Origin: Microtetraspora malaysiensis | Lineage (GTDB): Bacteria; Actinomycetota; Actinomycetes; Streptosporangiales; Streptosporangiaceae | Assembly: GCF_001528665.1 (NCBI RefSeq) | Contig: NZ_BBYJ01000004.1 | Location: 589,000 to 652,999, forward strand | Direction: 5' to 3' | Length of the DNA stretch: 64,000 bases | In this document: piece after piece, positions 51,309 to 61,193 of the stretch | How the letters are laid out: each line of letters begins with the position of its first letter | Numbering within the stretch: the stretch's first letter is position 1 | Position numbers and translations under genes: made by a program | The notes under the pieces: model-generated | What the model was told of the DNA's origin: nothing | Seen by the model: only the letters and a program-made list of their open reading frames with translations | The model's database searches: none

Positions 51309-52052
51309 TCAGAAGAGCACGGCCCGGTCGCCGTCGTCCTTGAGCGGCTCGACGAGGTCGGGACCGTTGTTGCGGACGTTGTTGACCGCGGTCGAGACGG
51401 GATAGGCCGCCAGCCGCCCGGCGAGCGCGGGGACCAGCAGCCGGCTCGCGTCGCTCACGCGGGGGTCGAGCCATTCGGCCCACCTCTCCCGCTCGATCAT
51501 CATCGGCATGCGCTCGTGGATGTGGCCGACCCCGTCCTCGGCGTCGGTCGTGATCACCGTGCAGGTGCACAGCCACTTGAGCGGGTCGTCGTCGGCGCGC
51601 GAGGGGTCCTTCCAGAACTCGTACAGCCCCGCCATGGCCATGACGCCGCCGTCCTCCGGATGGATGAAGTACGGCTGCTTCGCGGGCTTGGCCCCCTCGG
51701 GCGCCTTCATCCACTCGTAGAAGCCGTCCGCGGGGAGCAGGCAGCGGCGCGAGGCGAACGCCCTGCGGAAGGCCGGCTTCTCCGCGACGGTCTCCACCCT
51801 GGCGTTGATCATGCGCGATCCGATCGACGGGTCCTTGGCCCAACTCGGCACGAGTCCCCAACGGACCACCCTGAGCTGGCGTACCGGCCGCTCCGTGCTC
51901 TCTTCCTTGGGCACCCGGCTCATCACCGCGTAGACCTGCTTGGTCGGTGCGACGTTGTAATCCGGGCCGATCTCCTCGCCCGTGTCGAGCTCGACCTCGA
52001 ACTCCTGCAGGAGCTCATCCCGCTTGCGGGTGGACGCGTACCTTCCGCACAT
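51309..52052 (-). CDS. SRAP/YedK-HMCES-like abasic-site peptidase
   Basis: A 247-residue SOS-response-associated peptidase. The initiating Met is followed by Cys (MCGRYAS), which after Met removal forms a covalent link to abasic sites in single-stranded DNA. Other signature stretches are [46 protein letters not shown] with the catalytic Glu, and [10 protein letters not shown] with the His. The ATG at 52052 is chosen so that Cys is residue 2. It is divergent from aroA. Confidence 0.95.
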   Translation of the reverse strand: MCGRYASTRKRDELLQEFEVELDTGEEIGPDYNVAPTKQVYAVMSRVPKEESTERPVRQLRVVRWGLVPSWAKDPSIGSRMINARVETVAEKPAFRRAFASRRCLLPADGFYEWMKAPEGAKPAKQPYFIHPEDGGVMAMAGLYEFWKDPSRADDDPLKWLCTCTVITTDAEDGVGHIHERMPMMIERERWAEWLDPRVSDASRLLVPALAGRLAAYPVSTAVNNVRNNGPDLVEPLKDDGDRAVLF

Positions 52053-52127
52053 ACCCCCCACCTTGCACCATCCAGGCCGCCGAACGGCACCCCGACGCGG
52101 CCCGGGCCTGCCGGTAGGCTTTCAACC

Positions 52128-53444
52128 ATGCCGACCCAGCCTCTGTGGCCTGCTCCCGTAGCGACCGGGCCGATCCACGCGACGGTCCGCCTGCCCGGCT
52201 CGAAGTCCGTGACCAACCGGGTGCTGCTCCTGGCCGCGCTGGCCGAGGCCCCCGGGTCCGTACGGCTCGCGCTGCGCAGCAGGGACGCCGACCTCATGGT
52301 CGCGGCGCTGCGTTCGCTCGGCGCGGAGATGACCGCGTCGAACGAGAGCGTGTCGAGCGTGGACTGGGCGGTCACCCCCGGCCCGATCAGGGGCGGCGCC
52401 TCGATCGACGTCGGCCTGGCGGGCACCGTCATGCGGTTCGTGCCGCCGGTCGCGGCGCTCGCGGACGGCGAGGTCTTCTTCGACGGCGATCCGCACGCCC
52501 GCAAGCGGCCGATGGGCCCGATCCTGGGCGCGCTGCGCGCCCTCGGCGCGAGCGTGAGCGCGGACGCGCTGCCGTTCACCGTACACGGGCCGATCACGGG
52601 CGGCGAGGTCGTGCTGGACGCCTCGGTCTCCTCGCAGATGGTGTCCGGCCTGTTGCTGGCCGCGCCGCGCTTCGAGAAGGGCGTCACCGTACGGCACAGC
52701 GGGCCTCCGGTCCCCTCGATGCCGCACATCGCGATGACGGTGCACCTGCTCCGTGAGGCGGGGGTCGAGGTCGACGACTCCGCGCCCGACGTGTGGCGGG
52801 TCGAGCCGGGTCCGATCGCGGCACGGGACGTCGTCGTCGAGCCCGACCTGTCGAACGCCGCGCCTTTCCTGGCGGCCGCGCTCGTCACCGGCGGAGCGGT
52901 CACCGTGCCGGACTGGCCCGAGGAGACCACGCAGGGCGGGGACCTGCTCCGCGAGCTGCTCGCCGAGATGGGCGCGGACGTGGCGCGCACGCCGGAAGGG
53001 CTGCGTGTTACCGGCACCGGCCGGGTGCGCGGCATCGAGGCGGACCTGCACGAGGTGAGCGAGTTGACGCCCACGATCGCCGCGCTCGCCGCACTGGCCG
53101 ACGGCCCGTCGCGGATCACCGGCGTGGCACACATCCGGGGGCACGAGACCGACCGGATCGCCGCGCTCGCCACCGAGATCAACCGGCTCGGCGGTGCCGC
53201 CCGCGAGACCGACGACGGCCTGGAGATCCGGCCGCGCCCGCTGTCGGGCGGGGTCTTCCACAGTTACGAGGACCACCGGATGGCCACGGCCGGCGCGGTG
53301 ATCGGCCTGGCGGTGCCGGGGGTCGAGGTGGAGAACATCGCGACCACGGGCAAAACCCTGCCGGACTTCGCCCGCATGTGGACCGACATGCTGGCCGGCT
53401 CGGGAGACGTTACGGACACGACGGACGCCACCGGCACGCGGTGA
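52128..53444 (+). CDS. aroA: EPSP synthase (3-phosphoshikimate 1-carboxyvinyltransferase)
   Basis: A 438-residue shikimate-pathway enzyme joining phosphoenolpyruvate to shikimate-3-phosphate. Motifs: [53 protein letters not shown] (PEP/S3P-binding Arg and Pro), [16 protein letters not shown] and [26 protein letters not shown] lies 7 nt before the ATG (leaderless layout). rsgA follows 55 bp downstream. Confidence 0.96.
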   Translation: MPTQPLWPAPVATGPIHATVRLPGSKSVTNRVLLLAALAEAPGSVRLALRSRDADLMVAALRSLGAEMTASNESVSSVDWAVTPGPIRGGASIDVGLAGTVMRFVPPVAALADGEVFFDGDPHARKRPMGPILGALRALGASVSADALPFTVHGPITGGEVVLDASVSSQMVSGLLLAAPRFEKGVTVRHSGPPVPSMPHIAMTVHLLREAGVEVDDSAPDVWRVEPGPIAARDVVVEPDLSNAAPFLAAALVTGGAVTVPDWPEETTQGGDLLRELLAEMGADVARTPEGLRVTGTGRVRGIEADLHEVSELTPTIAALAALADGPSRITGVAHIRGHETDRIAALATEINRLGGAARETDDGLEIRPRPLSGGVFHSYEDHRMATAGAVIGLAVPGVEVENIATTGKTLPDFARMWTDMLAGSGDVTDTTDATGTR

Positions 53445-53499
53445 CCGGGGCACGCCGTACCCGCGCCGGGAGCGCGGGCGCACGAGAGGGACGGACAGA

Positions 53500-54483
53500 C
53501 TGAGTAAGCGGCACTACGACGAGGACGACGTCAGGATCCGGCCGGGCAAGGGGTCCCGGCCGCGGACCCGGCTGCGCCCTGCGCACGAGAAGGCCGTCGA
53601 GGGGTTCGTCGTGGCCGTCGACCGCGGGCGCTACACCTGCCTGGTGGGTGACGTCACCGTCGTCGCGATGAAGGCGCGCGAGCTGGGCAGGAAGGGCATC
53701 GTGGTCGGCGACCGCGTCGCCCTCGTCGGCGACGTGAGCGGCCGTCCGGACACACTCGCCCGGGTGGTCCGGGTGGAGGAGCGCCGCTCGATGCTCCGGC
53801 GCAGCGCCGACGACACCGACGACATCGAGCGTCCCGTCGTGGCCAACGCCGACCAGCTCGTCATCGTCACCGCGCTGGCCGATCCCCCGCCGCGCCCCCG
53901 CATGATCGACCGGCTGCTGGTCGCGGCGTACGACGCCGACATCGATCCGCTGCTCTGCCTGACCAAGGCGGACCTCGCGCCCGCCGACGAGCTGGTCGCG
54001 CTCTACGACCCGCTCGGCGTGCCGTACGTCGTGGTGAGCAAGGGCGGACAGCTGGACGAGCTGCGCGGCCACATGGAAGACCGGATCAGCGTGCTCGTCG
54101 GCCATTCGGGGGTCGGCAAGTCGACGCTGGTCAACGCGCTCGTCCCGACCGCCGGGCGGGCGGTCTCGCACGTCAACGTGGTGACCGGTCGCGGCCGGCA
54201 CACCTCGACCTCGGCCGTGGCGCTGGAGCTGCCCGAGGGCGGCTGGATCATCGACACGCCCGGGGTGCGCAGCTTCGGCCTGGCGCACGTGCATGTGGAG
54301 ACCGTGCTCGCGTCCTTCCCCGACCTGAACGAGGCGACCGTCGAGTGCCCCAAGGGGTGCACGCACCTCGGCGACGGGTGCGCCCTCGACCGTTTCGTGG
54401 CCGAGGGGCACGCCGATCCCACCCGGCTGGAGTCCCTGCGCCGGCTGCTCACCAGCCGCGAGGGCGGCGACGACGCGCTCTGA
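53500..54483 (+). CDS. rsgA: ribosome small subunit GTPase RsgA, predicted CTG start
   Basis: A circularly permuted GTPase (about 327 residues) that matures the 30S subunit. OB-fold (about 35-110), then G4 TKAD, G1 GHSGVGKSTLVNAL and G3 DTPGVRSFGL, and a C-terminal zinc region CPKGCTHLGDGC. The first standard start is GTG at 53611, but that would cut into the OB-fold; the frame upstream codes SKRHYDEDDVRIRPGKGSRP, which looks like the conserved N-terminus, and contains no ATG, GTG or TTG. CTG at 53500 is the best-placed start, with GAGAGGGA about 10 nt before it. A sequencing error is an alternative. Confidence 0.85.
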   Translation: MSKRHYDEDDVRIRPGKGSRPRTRLRPAHEKAVEGFVVAVDRGRYTCLVGDVTVVAMKARELGRKGIVVGDRVALVGDVSGRPDTLARVVRVEERRSMLRRSADDTDDIERPVVANADQLVIVTALADPPPRPRMIDRLLVAAYDADIDPLLCLTKADLAPADELVALYDPLGVPYVVVSKGGQLDELRGHMEDRISVLVGHSGVGKSTLVNALVPTAGRAVSHVNVVTGRGRHTSTSAVALELPEGGWIIDTPGVRSFGLAHVHVETVLASFPDLNEATVECPKGCTHLGDGCALDRFVAEGHADPTRLESLRRLLTSREGGDDAL

Positions 54484-54484
54484 C

Positions 54485-54604
54485 CTCTACAACGCCAACA
54501 CCACGAGCGCCTGCGCGGTCACGATCAAGACGGCCAACCTGGGCGAGCTCACCAAGATCTGGGTGGCTCTGGATGTGCAGAACGCGAGCGTGGTCAACGC
54601 CTGA
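54485..54604 (+). pseudogene. C-terminal fragment of a lost secreted protein
   Basis: The frame reads LYNANTTSACAVTIKTANLG and ELTKIWVALDVQNASVVNA before TGA at 54602-54604. It is out of frame with rsgA, has no start codon, and looks like the end of a cysteine-containing secreted actinomycete protein. It fits between rsgA and the convergent thioesterase gene. Confidence 0.55.
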
Positions 54605-54609
54605 TCAGG

Positions 54610-55053
54610 CTACGGCTGGCGGTTGGGGCGCAGGGTCCAGGAGACGACCACCTCGGAGACGACCACGTCGTCGGCGTTCCTGATCGCCACCGCGACGGTG
54701 AACTCGGGCCGCTTCCCCTCGTCCAGCAGGGCCACGACCTCCGCACGGTCGGCCCGCAGCGTCGCGGTGCCGGTCACCTCTCCCTTGGCCAGCTTGAGGT
54801 AGCGGATCTCGGCCGAGGTCGCGAGGGGAACGGCCCGGGAGAGCTCGTCGCCGAAGACTGACAGCATGGCCGCGCCCGAGGCCGACTCCGCCAGCGAGAA
54901 GAGCGCGCCTGCGTGCGGTCCGCCGACGTGATTGTGCAGGTCGGCGCGGTCGGGCAGGCGGGCGGTCGCCGTCCCCACGCCGACCGAGTCGAAGGAGATG
55001 CCGAGCAACCGGGCGAAGGGCACGCTGTCGAGCATGAAAGCGCCGATATCCAT
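54610..55053 (-). CDS. PaaI/DUF4442-type hot-dog thioesterase
   Basis: 147 residues of hot-dog fold: FARLLGISFDSVGVGTATAR, NHVGGPHAGALFSLAESASG with the long helix and the HxGxxxxLxE-like pattern, and IRYLKLAKGEVTGTATL. These proteins usually hydrolyse medium or aromatic acyl-CoAs; the substrate is unknown. Start ATG at 55051-55053. Confidence 0.82.
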   Translation of the reverse strand: MDIGAFMLDSVPFARLLGISFDSVGVGTATARLPDRADLHNHVGGPHAGALFSLAESASGAAMLSVFGDELSRAVPLATSAEIRYLKLAKGEVTGTATLRADRAEVVALLDEGKRPEFTVAVAIRNADDVVVSEVVVSWTLRPNRQP

Positions 55054-55135
55054 GGCGGAATGTTACTCCGCAGTACATTTTGGGGCGATCCCTGATCTGA
55101 TGTGACCGGCGCGGGACGCGATAGCGTGGATCCCC

Positions 55136-55921
55136 GTGACCGGCTACAGCGACGATCTGCGTCTCGCGCACGTGATGGCGGACGCCGCCGACGACATCAC
55201 CATGCGCCGCTTCAAGGCGGTCGACCTCAAGGTCGACACCAAACCCGACCTCTCGCCGGTCAGCGACGCCGACCGCGCGGTCGAGGAGGCCATCCGCGGC
55301 ACCCTGCGCCGGGCCCGGCCGCGCGACGCCGTCGTGGGCGAGGAGTTCGGCAAGACCGGGTACGGCATGCGCTCGTGGGTGATCGACCCCATCGACGGCA
55401 CGAAGAACTACGTGCGCGGCGTCCCCGTCTGGGCCACCCTCATCGCACTGATGGAGGAGGGCAAGGTCGTCGTCGGCGTCGTCTCCGCTCCGGCGCTCAA
55501 CCGCCGCTGGTGGGCCGTCAGGGGCGGCGGCGCGTGGACCGGCCGCAACCTGACCAAGGCCACCCGTTGCGCGGTCTCGGGCGTGGGCCGGCTCGCCGAC
55601 GCGTCGCTCTCCTACTCCAGCCTCACCGGCTGGGAGGAGCAGGGGCGGCTCGACAACATGCTCGACCTCATGCGCGGGGTCTGGCGCACGCGGGCGTACG
55701 GCGACTTCTGGTCGCACATGATGGTCGCCGAGGGCGCGGTCGACATCTCCGCCGAGCCCGAGCTGTCGCCCTGGGACATGGCCGCGCTCACCGTGATCGT
55801 GGAGGAGGCGGGCGGCACCTGCACCGCCGTCGGCGGCGGCGACCCGTTGGAGGCCGGCAGCATGGTCTGCACCAACGGCCGGTTGCACGACGAGGTGCTC
55901 AAGCTGCTGAACCGGGACTGA
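55136..55921 (+). CDS. hisN: histidinol-phosphatase of the inositol monophosphatase family
   Basis: 261 residues. Metal-binding motifs of the IMPase family: VGEEFGK (Glu), WVIDPIDGTKNYVRGVPVW and ELSPWDMAALTVIVEEAGG. Actinobacterial proteins with this form act as HisN in histidine synthesis; inositol monophosphatase activity is the alternative. TAGCGT (55122-55127) lies 8 nt before the GTG, a leaderless layout. Confidence 0.88.
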   Translation: MTGYSDDLRLAHVMADAADDITMRRFKAVDLKVDTKPDLSPVSDADRAVEEAIRGTLRRARPRDAVVGEEFGKTGYGMRSWVIDPIDGTKNYVRGVPVWATLIALMEEGKVVVGVVSAPALNRRWWAVRGGGAWTGRNLTKATRCAVSGVGRLADASLSYSSLTGWEEQGRLDNMLDLMRGVWRTRAYGDFWSHMMVAEGAVDISAEPELSPWDMAALTVIVEEAGGTCTAVGGGDPLEAGSMVCTNGRLHDEVLKLLNRD

Positions 55922-55957
55922 TCCCGGCTCAGCTGTCAGGGCGTCGTTTCACGCCGG

Positions 55958-56770
55958 TCACAGGGCGAGAATCTGCGACACCGCCGACAGCAGGCTGCCG
56001 CGGTAGGCCTCGCCGTACAGACAGACGTGGACGAGCAGCGGGTGGAACTGGTGCATGGGCACGCGCTCGCGCCACCCGTCGGCGAGCGGTGCGGCCTCGC
56101 GGTACGTCGCGAGGATCGTGTTCAGATGCGGCGCGCCGAAGAGGGCGAGCATGGCGAGGTCCGTCTCCCGGTGCCCGCCGTGCGCGGCCGGATCGATGAG
56201 GACGGCCCGCTCCGCGCCGGACCCGCCGGAGAACGCCGTCCAGAGCACGTTGCCGCTCCAGAGGTCGCCGTGGATGCGGCTCGGCGGCTCGGCGGGGCCG
56301 CAAACCTCCGGGATGAGATCGCACGCCTCCTCGATCAGCTTCACGTCCGCGGCCGTCAGCGCCCCGCCGTCCCGTGCCAGCCGTACGAACGGGAGAACGC
56401 GGCGCCGCACATAGAAGGACGGCCAGTCCGGGTCGGGCGTGTTGTCCATGGGCAGCTCGGCGATGTGGCCGGGCCACGGCGCGCCGAAATCGGGCGCGCC
56501 CGCGCGGTGCAGCTCCGCCAGCTCGCGGCCGAACCGCTCGGCCGCGGCGGCGCTCGCGTGCGCGGGCTCGATCCACTCCAGGGCCAGCGTGCCGTCACCG
56601 GCCTCGATGACCTCGGGTACGGCGACCGCCCCCGCCTCGGCCAGCCAGCGCAGTCCGGCCGCCTCGGAGGCGAAGTCCGCGCCGCGCTTGACGAAGACCC
56701 GGCGGCCGTCGATCTCGCCCTCGTGCAGCGTCCAGGCGTGGCTGGAGCCCAGGTCCCTAATGATCCGCAA
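55958..56770 (-). CDS. fructosamine/ketosamine-3-kinase family protein
   Basis: A 270-residue aminoglycoside-kinase-like fold protein: GRRVFVKRGADFASEAAGLR (Lys), LALEWIEPAHASAAAAERFG, SRIHGDLWSGNVLW (HGDLWSGN catalytic loop) and VLIDPAAHGGHRETDLAML. Such kinases repair glycated proteins by phosphorylating ketosamines. TTG at 56770 gives the right N-terminus (RIIRDLGSSHAW) and overlaps the 3' end of the phosphatase gene by 14 bp, so the two are translationally coupled. Confidence 0.88.
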   Translation of the reverse strand: MRIIRDLGSSHAWTLHEGEIDGRRVFVKRGADFASEAAGLRWLAEAGAVAVPEVIEAGDGTLALEWIEPAHASAAAAERFGRELAELHRAGAPDFGAPWPGHIAELPMDNTPDPDWPSFYVRRRVLPFVRLARDGGALTAADVKLIEEACDLIPEVCGPAEPPSRIHGDLWSGNVLWTAFSGGSGAERAVLIDPAAHGGHRETDLAMLALFGAPHLNTILATYREAAPLADGWRERVPMHQFHPLLVHVCLYGEAYRGSLLSAVSQILAL

Positions 56771-57215
56771 GATACGTCGCCAGCCCTTCCGAGGCTGCCT
56801 CGACCATCTTGAGCACGTCGCGGAAGCCCGAGCCGCCTCCGTAGTACGGATCGGGCACCTCCGCCCCCGGGGGCGAGGCGGGGTCGAAGGAGCGGAACAG
56901 CCGCACATCCGTGTCGGGCGGGGCGATCCCGCGCACGGCGCGCAGGTTCTCCGCGTCCATGACCAGGACGAGGTCGCGCTCGGCGCACCAGACGGGGTCG
57001 AACCGTCTGGCCCGGTGTGCGGAGCCGTCATACCCGCCCTCGGCCAGCGTCGCCAGCGCCCGCTCGTCCATGGGCTCGCCGACATGCCAGCCACCGGTGC
57101 CCGCGCTGTCGACCTCGACCGCGAGGCCGTGCTTCTCCAGCGTGCGGCGGAGCACGAACTCCGCCATCGGCGAGCGGCAGATGTTGCCCAGGCAGACCAG
57201 GCAGATGCGCTTCAT
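56757..57215 (-). CDS. low-molecular-weight protein tyrosine phosphatase
   Basis: 152 residues. The P-loop VCLGNICRSP holds the catalytic Cys and Arg, and DPYYGGGSGFRDVLK has the general acid Asp. ATG at 57215 is the first residue of the fold (MKRICLVCLGN); a longer frame upstream lacks support. In the LMW-PTP/fructosamine-kinase pair the phosphatase could equally act on low-molecular substrates. Mycobacterial PtpA is related. Confidence 0.93.
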   Translation of the reverse strand: MKRICLVCLGNICRSPMAEFVLRRTLEKHGLAVEVDSAGTGGWHVGEPMDERALATLAEGGYDGSAHRARRFDPVWCAERDLVLVMDAENLRAVRGIAPPDTDVRLFRSFDPASPPGAEVPDPYYGGGSGFRDVLKMVEAASEGLATYLADH

Positions 57216-57275
57216 GTGCTCATCGTCCCAGCTCGCCGTGTCCCCACGGGAATCGGCACAAGAGCGACTGTGGCC

Positions 57276-57293
57276 GTTCACCACCCGTTCACC
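57276..57293 (+). promoter_or_regulatory. PHO box upstream of pstS
   Basis: Two direct repeats GTTCACC (57276-57282 and 57287-57293) with 11-nt periodicity, the PhoP-binding pattern of Streptomyces. They lie 75-92 bases before the pstS start, so the operon should be induced by phosphate starvation through PhoR-PhoP (not in this window). Confidence 0.9.
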
Positions 57294-57367
57294 TTTAACG
57301 GGGGATTCAGTCACCTTGGCTCTTTACCGTCCTACCTGTTGAAAGAGCAAAGTGGGAGGACATAACC

Positions 57368-58474
57368 GTGAAGTATGCAGGCCGGCTCGCCGCGGCCGCC
57401 ATCGCCGGCGTGCTTTCGCTCGCTGCGTGCGGCACCGATAACAACACCGGCGCCGACAGCGGTGCGACCGCCGCCGGTTCATCCGCCGCAGCCGGCGGTC
57501 TGTCCGGAACCATCAACGCGGCCGGCTCCTCCGCGCAGGGCCCCGCGATCGAGGAGTGGAAGAAGTCCTTCCAGTCCGCTAACCCGGGAGTGAGCCTCAA
57601 CTACCAGGGCAGCGGTTCCGGCGCAGGCGTCCAGGCGTTCGTCCAGGGCACCGTGGCCTTCGCGGGCTCCGACTCCGCTCTGAAGGACGACAAGGGCGAG
57701 CCGGAGCAGGCCGACGCCCGTTGCAAGACCGGCAAGGCGATCAACCTTCCGATGGTCACCGGCCCGGTCGCGGTCGTCTACAACCTCCCGGGTGTCGACG
57801 GACTGCAGCTCTCCCCGAAGACGATCGCCGGCATCTTCAACAGCCAGATCACCAAGTGGGACGACCCGGCGATCAAGGCTGACAACCCGGACGCCAAGCT
57901 GCCCTCGACCGCGATCCAGGCGTTCCACCGCTCGGACGAGTCGGGCACCAGCGACAACTTCACCAAGTTCCTCAAGACCACGGCGGACTGGCCGTACGAG
58001 CCGGCGAAGGCGTGGCCGGCCGAGGCCAAGGGCCAGGGCTCCAAGGGCAGCGACGGCGTCGCCTCCTCGGTGAAGAGCACCGAGGCCGCGATCAGCTACG
58101 TCGACCTCGCGTACGCGGAGAACTCGCAGCTCCAGAAGGCCAAGGTCGCCAACGGCTCCGGTGAGTTCGTCGAGCTCACCCCGGAGAGCGCGGCCAAGAC
58201 CGTTGAGTCGGCCGAGATCGTCGGCACCGGCAACGACCTGAAGCTGTCGATCGACTACGCCACCAAGGCCGCGGGCGCGTACCCGATCGTCCTGGTGACC
58301 TACGAGATCACCTGCGAGAAGGGCCTGTCCGCCGAGGACGCCAAGCTGGTCAAGTCCTTCCTGACCTACACGGCCAGTGACGAGGGTCAGCAGGCGCTCA
58401 CCGGCCTCGGCTACGCCCCGCTCCCGGCGAACCTGCTCACGAAGGTCCGCACCGCCGTCGAGGCGATCTCCTAA
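57368..58474 (+). CDS. pstS: phosphate-binding lipoprotein PstS
   Basis: 368 residues. Lipobox LSLAAC near residue 20, then a low-complexity Thr/Ala/Gly linker and a type II periplasmic-binding fold: INAAGSSAQGPAIEEWKKSF, VAFAGSDSALKDD, AFHRSDESGTSDNFTKFL, with Ser, Asp and Arg ligands for phosphate. GGGAGGA precedes the GTG. First gene of pstSCAB. Confidence 0.97.
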   Translation: MKYAGRLAAAAIAGVLSLAACGTDNNTGADSGATAAGSSAAAGGLSGTINAAGSSAQGPAIEEWKKSFQSANPGVSLNYQGSGSGAGVQAFVQGTVAFAGSDSALKDDKGEPEQADARCKTGKAINLPMVTGPVAVVYNLPGVDGLQLSPKTIAGIFNSQITKWDDPAIKADNPDAKLPSTAIQAFHRSDESGTSDNFTKFLKTTADWPYEPAKAWPAEAKGQGSKGSDGVASSVKSTEAAISYVDLAYAENSQLQKAKVANGSGEFVELTPESAAKTVESAEIVGTGNDLKLSIDYATKAAGAYPIVLVTYEITCEKGLSAEDAKLVKSFLTYTASDEGQQALTGLGYAPLPANLLTKVRTAVEAIS

Positions 58475-58478
58475 CCAG

Positions 58479-59456
58479 ATGGTCACGACATCACCCAGAC
58501 GTGAAGGCGGACCGGCCGTGCGCCGGTCCGCCTTCCGGCGCAGCCGTGGCGACGTGCCGTTCCGTTTCGCCTCGACCGGCGCGGGCATCGTCCTCCTGGC
58601 GATCATGGCGGCCATCGGCGTCTTCCTGGTCGTCAAGGCCGTCCCCGCGCTCCAGGCGAACACCTCGAACTTCCTGACCGAGAAGACCTGGACCCCCAAC
58701 GCGGTGGAGCCGCAGTTCGGCATCGCCGCACTCGCGTTCGGAACCGTGCTCAGCTCCTTCCTGGCGCTGATCATCGCGACGCCGGTCGCCATCGGCGTGG
58801 CGCTGTTCATCTCCCACTACGCGCCGCGTCGCCTTGCCGCCGTCCTCGGCTACGTCGTCGACCTGCTGGCCGCGGTGCCCAGCGTCGTCTACGGCCTGTG
58901 GGGCGTCGCCTTCCTGGTGCCGTTCATGCGCGGCCCGTCGGAGTTCCTGAACACGTACTTCGCCTGGATCCCGCTGTTCGGCGGAGACCAGGTCGTCGGC
59001 AAGTCCATGCTGACCGCCTCCATCGTGCTGGCGATCATGATCCTGCCGATCATCGCGGCGATCTCGCGCGAGGTGTTCCTCCAGGCGCCCAAGATGCAGG
59101 AGGAAGCCGCGCTCGCCCTCGGGGCCACCCGGTGGGAGATGATCCGGATGTCGGTGCTGCCCTTCGGCCGCCCCGGCATCATCAGCGCGGCGATGCTCGG
59201 CCTCGGACGGGCCATGGGCGAGACGATCGCGGTCGCACTCATCCTCCCCGCGACCTTCGGGATCTCGTTCCAGATCCTCGGCCCGAACGGCAACAGCATC
59301 GCCGCCAACATCGCCAACGGATTCGGCGAGGCGACCACCATCGGCCGTGGCGCGCTGATCGCGTCCGGTCTCGTCCTCTTCCTGATCACGCTGGTGGTGA
59401 ACATGGGCGCCCGCATGATCATTGCCCGCCGTAAGGAGTTCGCGAGGGCCGCATGA
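58479..59456 (+). CDS. pstC: phosphate ABC transporter permease PstC
   Basis: 325 residues with six membrane helices. The EAA loop reads EEAALALGATRWEMIRMSVL. ATG at 58479 is 4 nt after the pstS stop; its TGA overlaps the pstA start as ATGA. Confidence 0.96.
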   Translation: MVTTSPRREGGPAVRRSAFRRSRGDVPFRFASTGAGIVLLAIMAAIGVFLVVKAVPALQANTSNFLTEKTWTPNAVEPQFGIAALAFGTVLSSFLALIIATPVAIGVALFISHYAPRRLAAVLGYVVDLLAAVPSVVYGLWGVAFLVPFMRGPSEFLNTYFAWIPLFGGDQVVGKSMLTASIVLAIMILPIIAAISREVFLQAPKMQEEAALALGATRWEMIRMSVLPFGRPGIISAAMLGLGRAMGETIAVALILPATFGISFQILGPNGNSIAANIANGFGEATTIGRGALIASGLVLFLITLVVNMGARMIIARRKEFARAA

Positions 59457-60343
59457 CCACTGTCCAAACGGGCATCCAGCCCATCTCGACCAGCCGCCGG
59501 GTGAAGGACCGCGTCGTCCAGGCGCTGGTCTATCTTGCGTTCGCCATCGCGGTCGTCCCTTTGCTGTCGGTGCTGTGGCTCGTCGTCAAGAACGGTCTGG
59601 CGCGCTTCGACCTGGAGTTCCTCACCCACTCGATGCGCAACATCGGAGCCAGGGACGCCGGCGGCGGCGCATACCACGCGATCATCGGAACCCTGGAACA
59701 GGTCCTCTTCGCCTCGCTCATCGCGGTGCCGATCGGCCTGCTCACCGCCGTATACCTGGTGGAGTACGGCAGCGGCGGCCGGCTCTCCCGGTGGATCAGC
59801 TTCTTCGTGGACGTCATGACCGGCGTCCCATCAGTCGTTTCCGGCCTCTTCGTGCTGGCGTTCTGGGTCCTCGCCCTCGGCATGCCCTTCTCGGGCTTCG
59901 CCGGCGCGATGGCGCTGTCCATCCTGATGATGCCCGTGGTGGTCAGGTCGGCCGAGGAGATGCTGCGCCTCGTGCCGAACGACCTGCGCGAGGCGTCGTA
60001 CGCGCTGGGCGTCCCGAAGTGGCGCACCATCGTCAAGGTCGTGCTGCCCACCGCCTTCACCGGCATCGTGACCGGCGTGATGCTCGCCGTCGCCCGCGTC
60101 GCCGGCGAGACCGCCCCGCTGCTGCTCACCGTCTTCTTCACCGACTCCATCAACAACAACCCGTTCAACGGGCCGCAGATGGGCCTCCCCCTGTACGTCT
60201 TCGACCAGGCGGGACGGCCGACCGACACGGCGATCGACCGCGCGTGGACCGGGGCACTGACCCTGATCCTGATCGTCATGCTGCTCAACCTGGTGGCGCG
60301 CCTCATCGCGTGGTGGCGCTCGCCCGCGAAGAGAGGGTCTTAG
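59453..60343 (+). CDS. pstA: phosphate ABC transporter permease PstA
   Basis: 296 residues with six membrane helices and the EAA loop REASYALGVPKWRTIVKVVL. ATG overlaps the pstC stop; pstB starts 3 nt downstream. Forms the membrane channel with PstC. Confidence 0.96.
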   Translation: MTTVQTGIQPISTSRRVKDRVVQALVYLAFAIAVVPLLSVLWLVVKNGLARFDLEFLTHSMRNIGARDAGGGAYHAIIGTLEQVLFASLIAVPIGLLTAVYLVEYGSGGRLSRWISFFVDVMTGVPSVVSGLFVLAFWVLALGMPFSGFAGAMALSILMMPVVVRSAEEMLRLVPNDLREASYALGVPKWRTIVKVVLPTAFTGIVTGVMLAVARVAGETAPLLLTVFFTDSINNNPFNGPQMGLPLYVFDQAGRPTDTAIDRAWTGALTLILIVMLLNLVARLIAWWRSPAKRGS

Positions 60344-60346
60344 GAC

Positions 60347-61123
60347 ATGGCCAAGCAGATCGAGGTCTCCGGACTCGACGCCTACTACGGGGCGCACAAG
60401 GCCATCGAGGGCATCACGATGACCATCGAGCCGCGTACCGTGACGGCGTTCATCGGCCCGTCCGGGTGCGGCAAGTCCACCTTCCTGCGGACGCTCAACC
60501 GGATGCACGAGGTCGTCCCCGGCGCCCGCGTCGAGGGCAAGGTCCGCCTGGAGGACCAGGACCTCTACGGTCCCGACGTGGATCCGGTCTCCGTCCGCCG
60601 GACCATCGGCATGGTGTTCCAGCGGCCCAACCCGTTCCCGACGATGTCCATCTACGACAACGTCGCCGCCGGCCTCCGGCTCAACGGGCGGTTCTCCAGG
60701 TCGGAGCTGGACGGCATCGTCGAGTCCTCCCTTAAGGGCGCCAACCTCTGGAACGAGGTCAAGGACCGCCTCAACAAGCCCGGCTCCGGCCTCTCCGGCG
60801 GCCAGCAGCAGCGTCTGTGCATCGCCCGGGCCATCGCCGTACGCCCGCAGGTCCTGCTCATGGACGAGCCCTGCTCGGCCCTCGACCCGATCTCCACGCT
60901 CGCGATCGAGGACCTCATCTCGTCGCTCAAGCAGGACTACACGATCGTGATCGTGACGCACAACATGCAGCAGGCCGCCCGCGTCAGCGACAAGACCGCG
61001 TTCTTCAACCTGGCCGGCCAGGGCCAGCCGGGCAAGCTCATCGAAATGGACGACACGTCCAAGATCTTCACCAACCCCGGTCAGAAGGCGACCGAGGACT
61101 ACATCACCGGCCGCTTCGGCTGA
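60347..61123 (+). CDS. pstB: phosphate ABC transporter ATPase PstB
   Basis: 258 residues. Walker [14 protein letters not shown]-loop VFQRPNPFP, signature LSGGQQQRL, Walker [14 protein letters not shown] and the switch His in [10 protein letters not shown]. Powers PstCA. Confidence 0.97.
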   Translation: MAKQIEVSGLDAYYGAHKAIEGITMTIEPRTVTAFIGPSGCGKSTFLRTLNRMHEVVPGARVEGKVRLEDQDLYGPDVDPVSVRRTIGMVFQRPNPFPTMSIYDNVAAGLRLNGRFSRSELDGIVESSLKGANLWNEVKDRLNKPGSGLSGGQQQRLCIARAIAVRPQVLLMDEPCSALDPISTLAIEDLISSLKQDYTIVIVTHNMQQAARVSDKTAFFNLAGQGQPGKLIEMDDTSKIFTNPGQKATEDYITGRFG

Positions 61124-61193
61124 CCCCGGCCCGAACCTGGGCGCGGTCTGGGCTTCTTCGTGAAACGGGACGGAAGGAAGTGGAGGAACCCGG

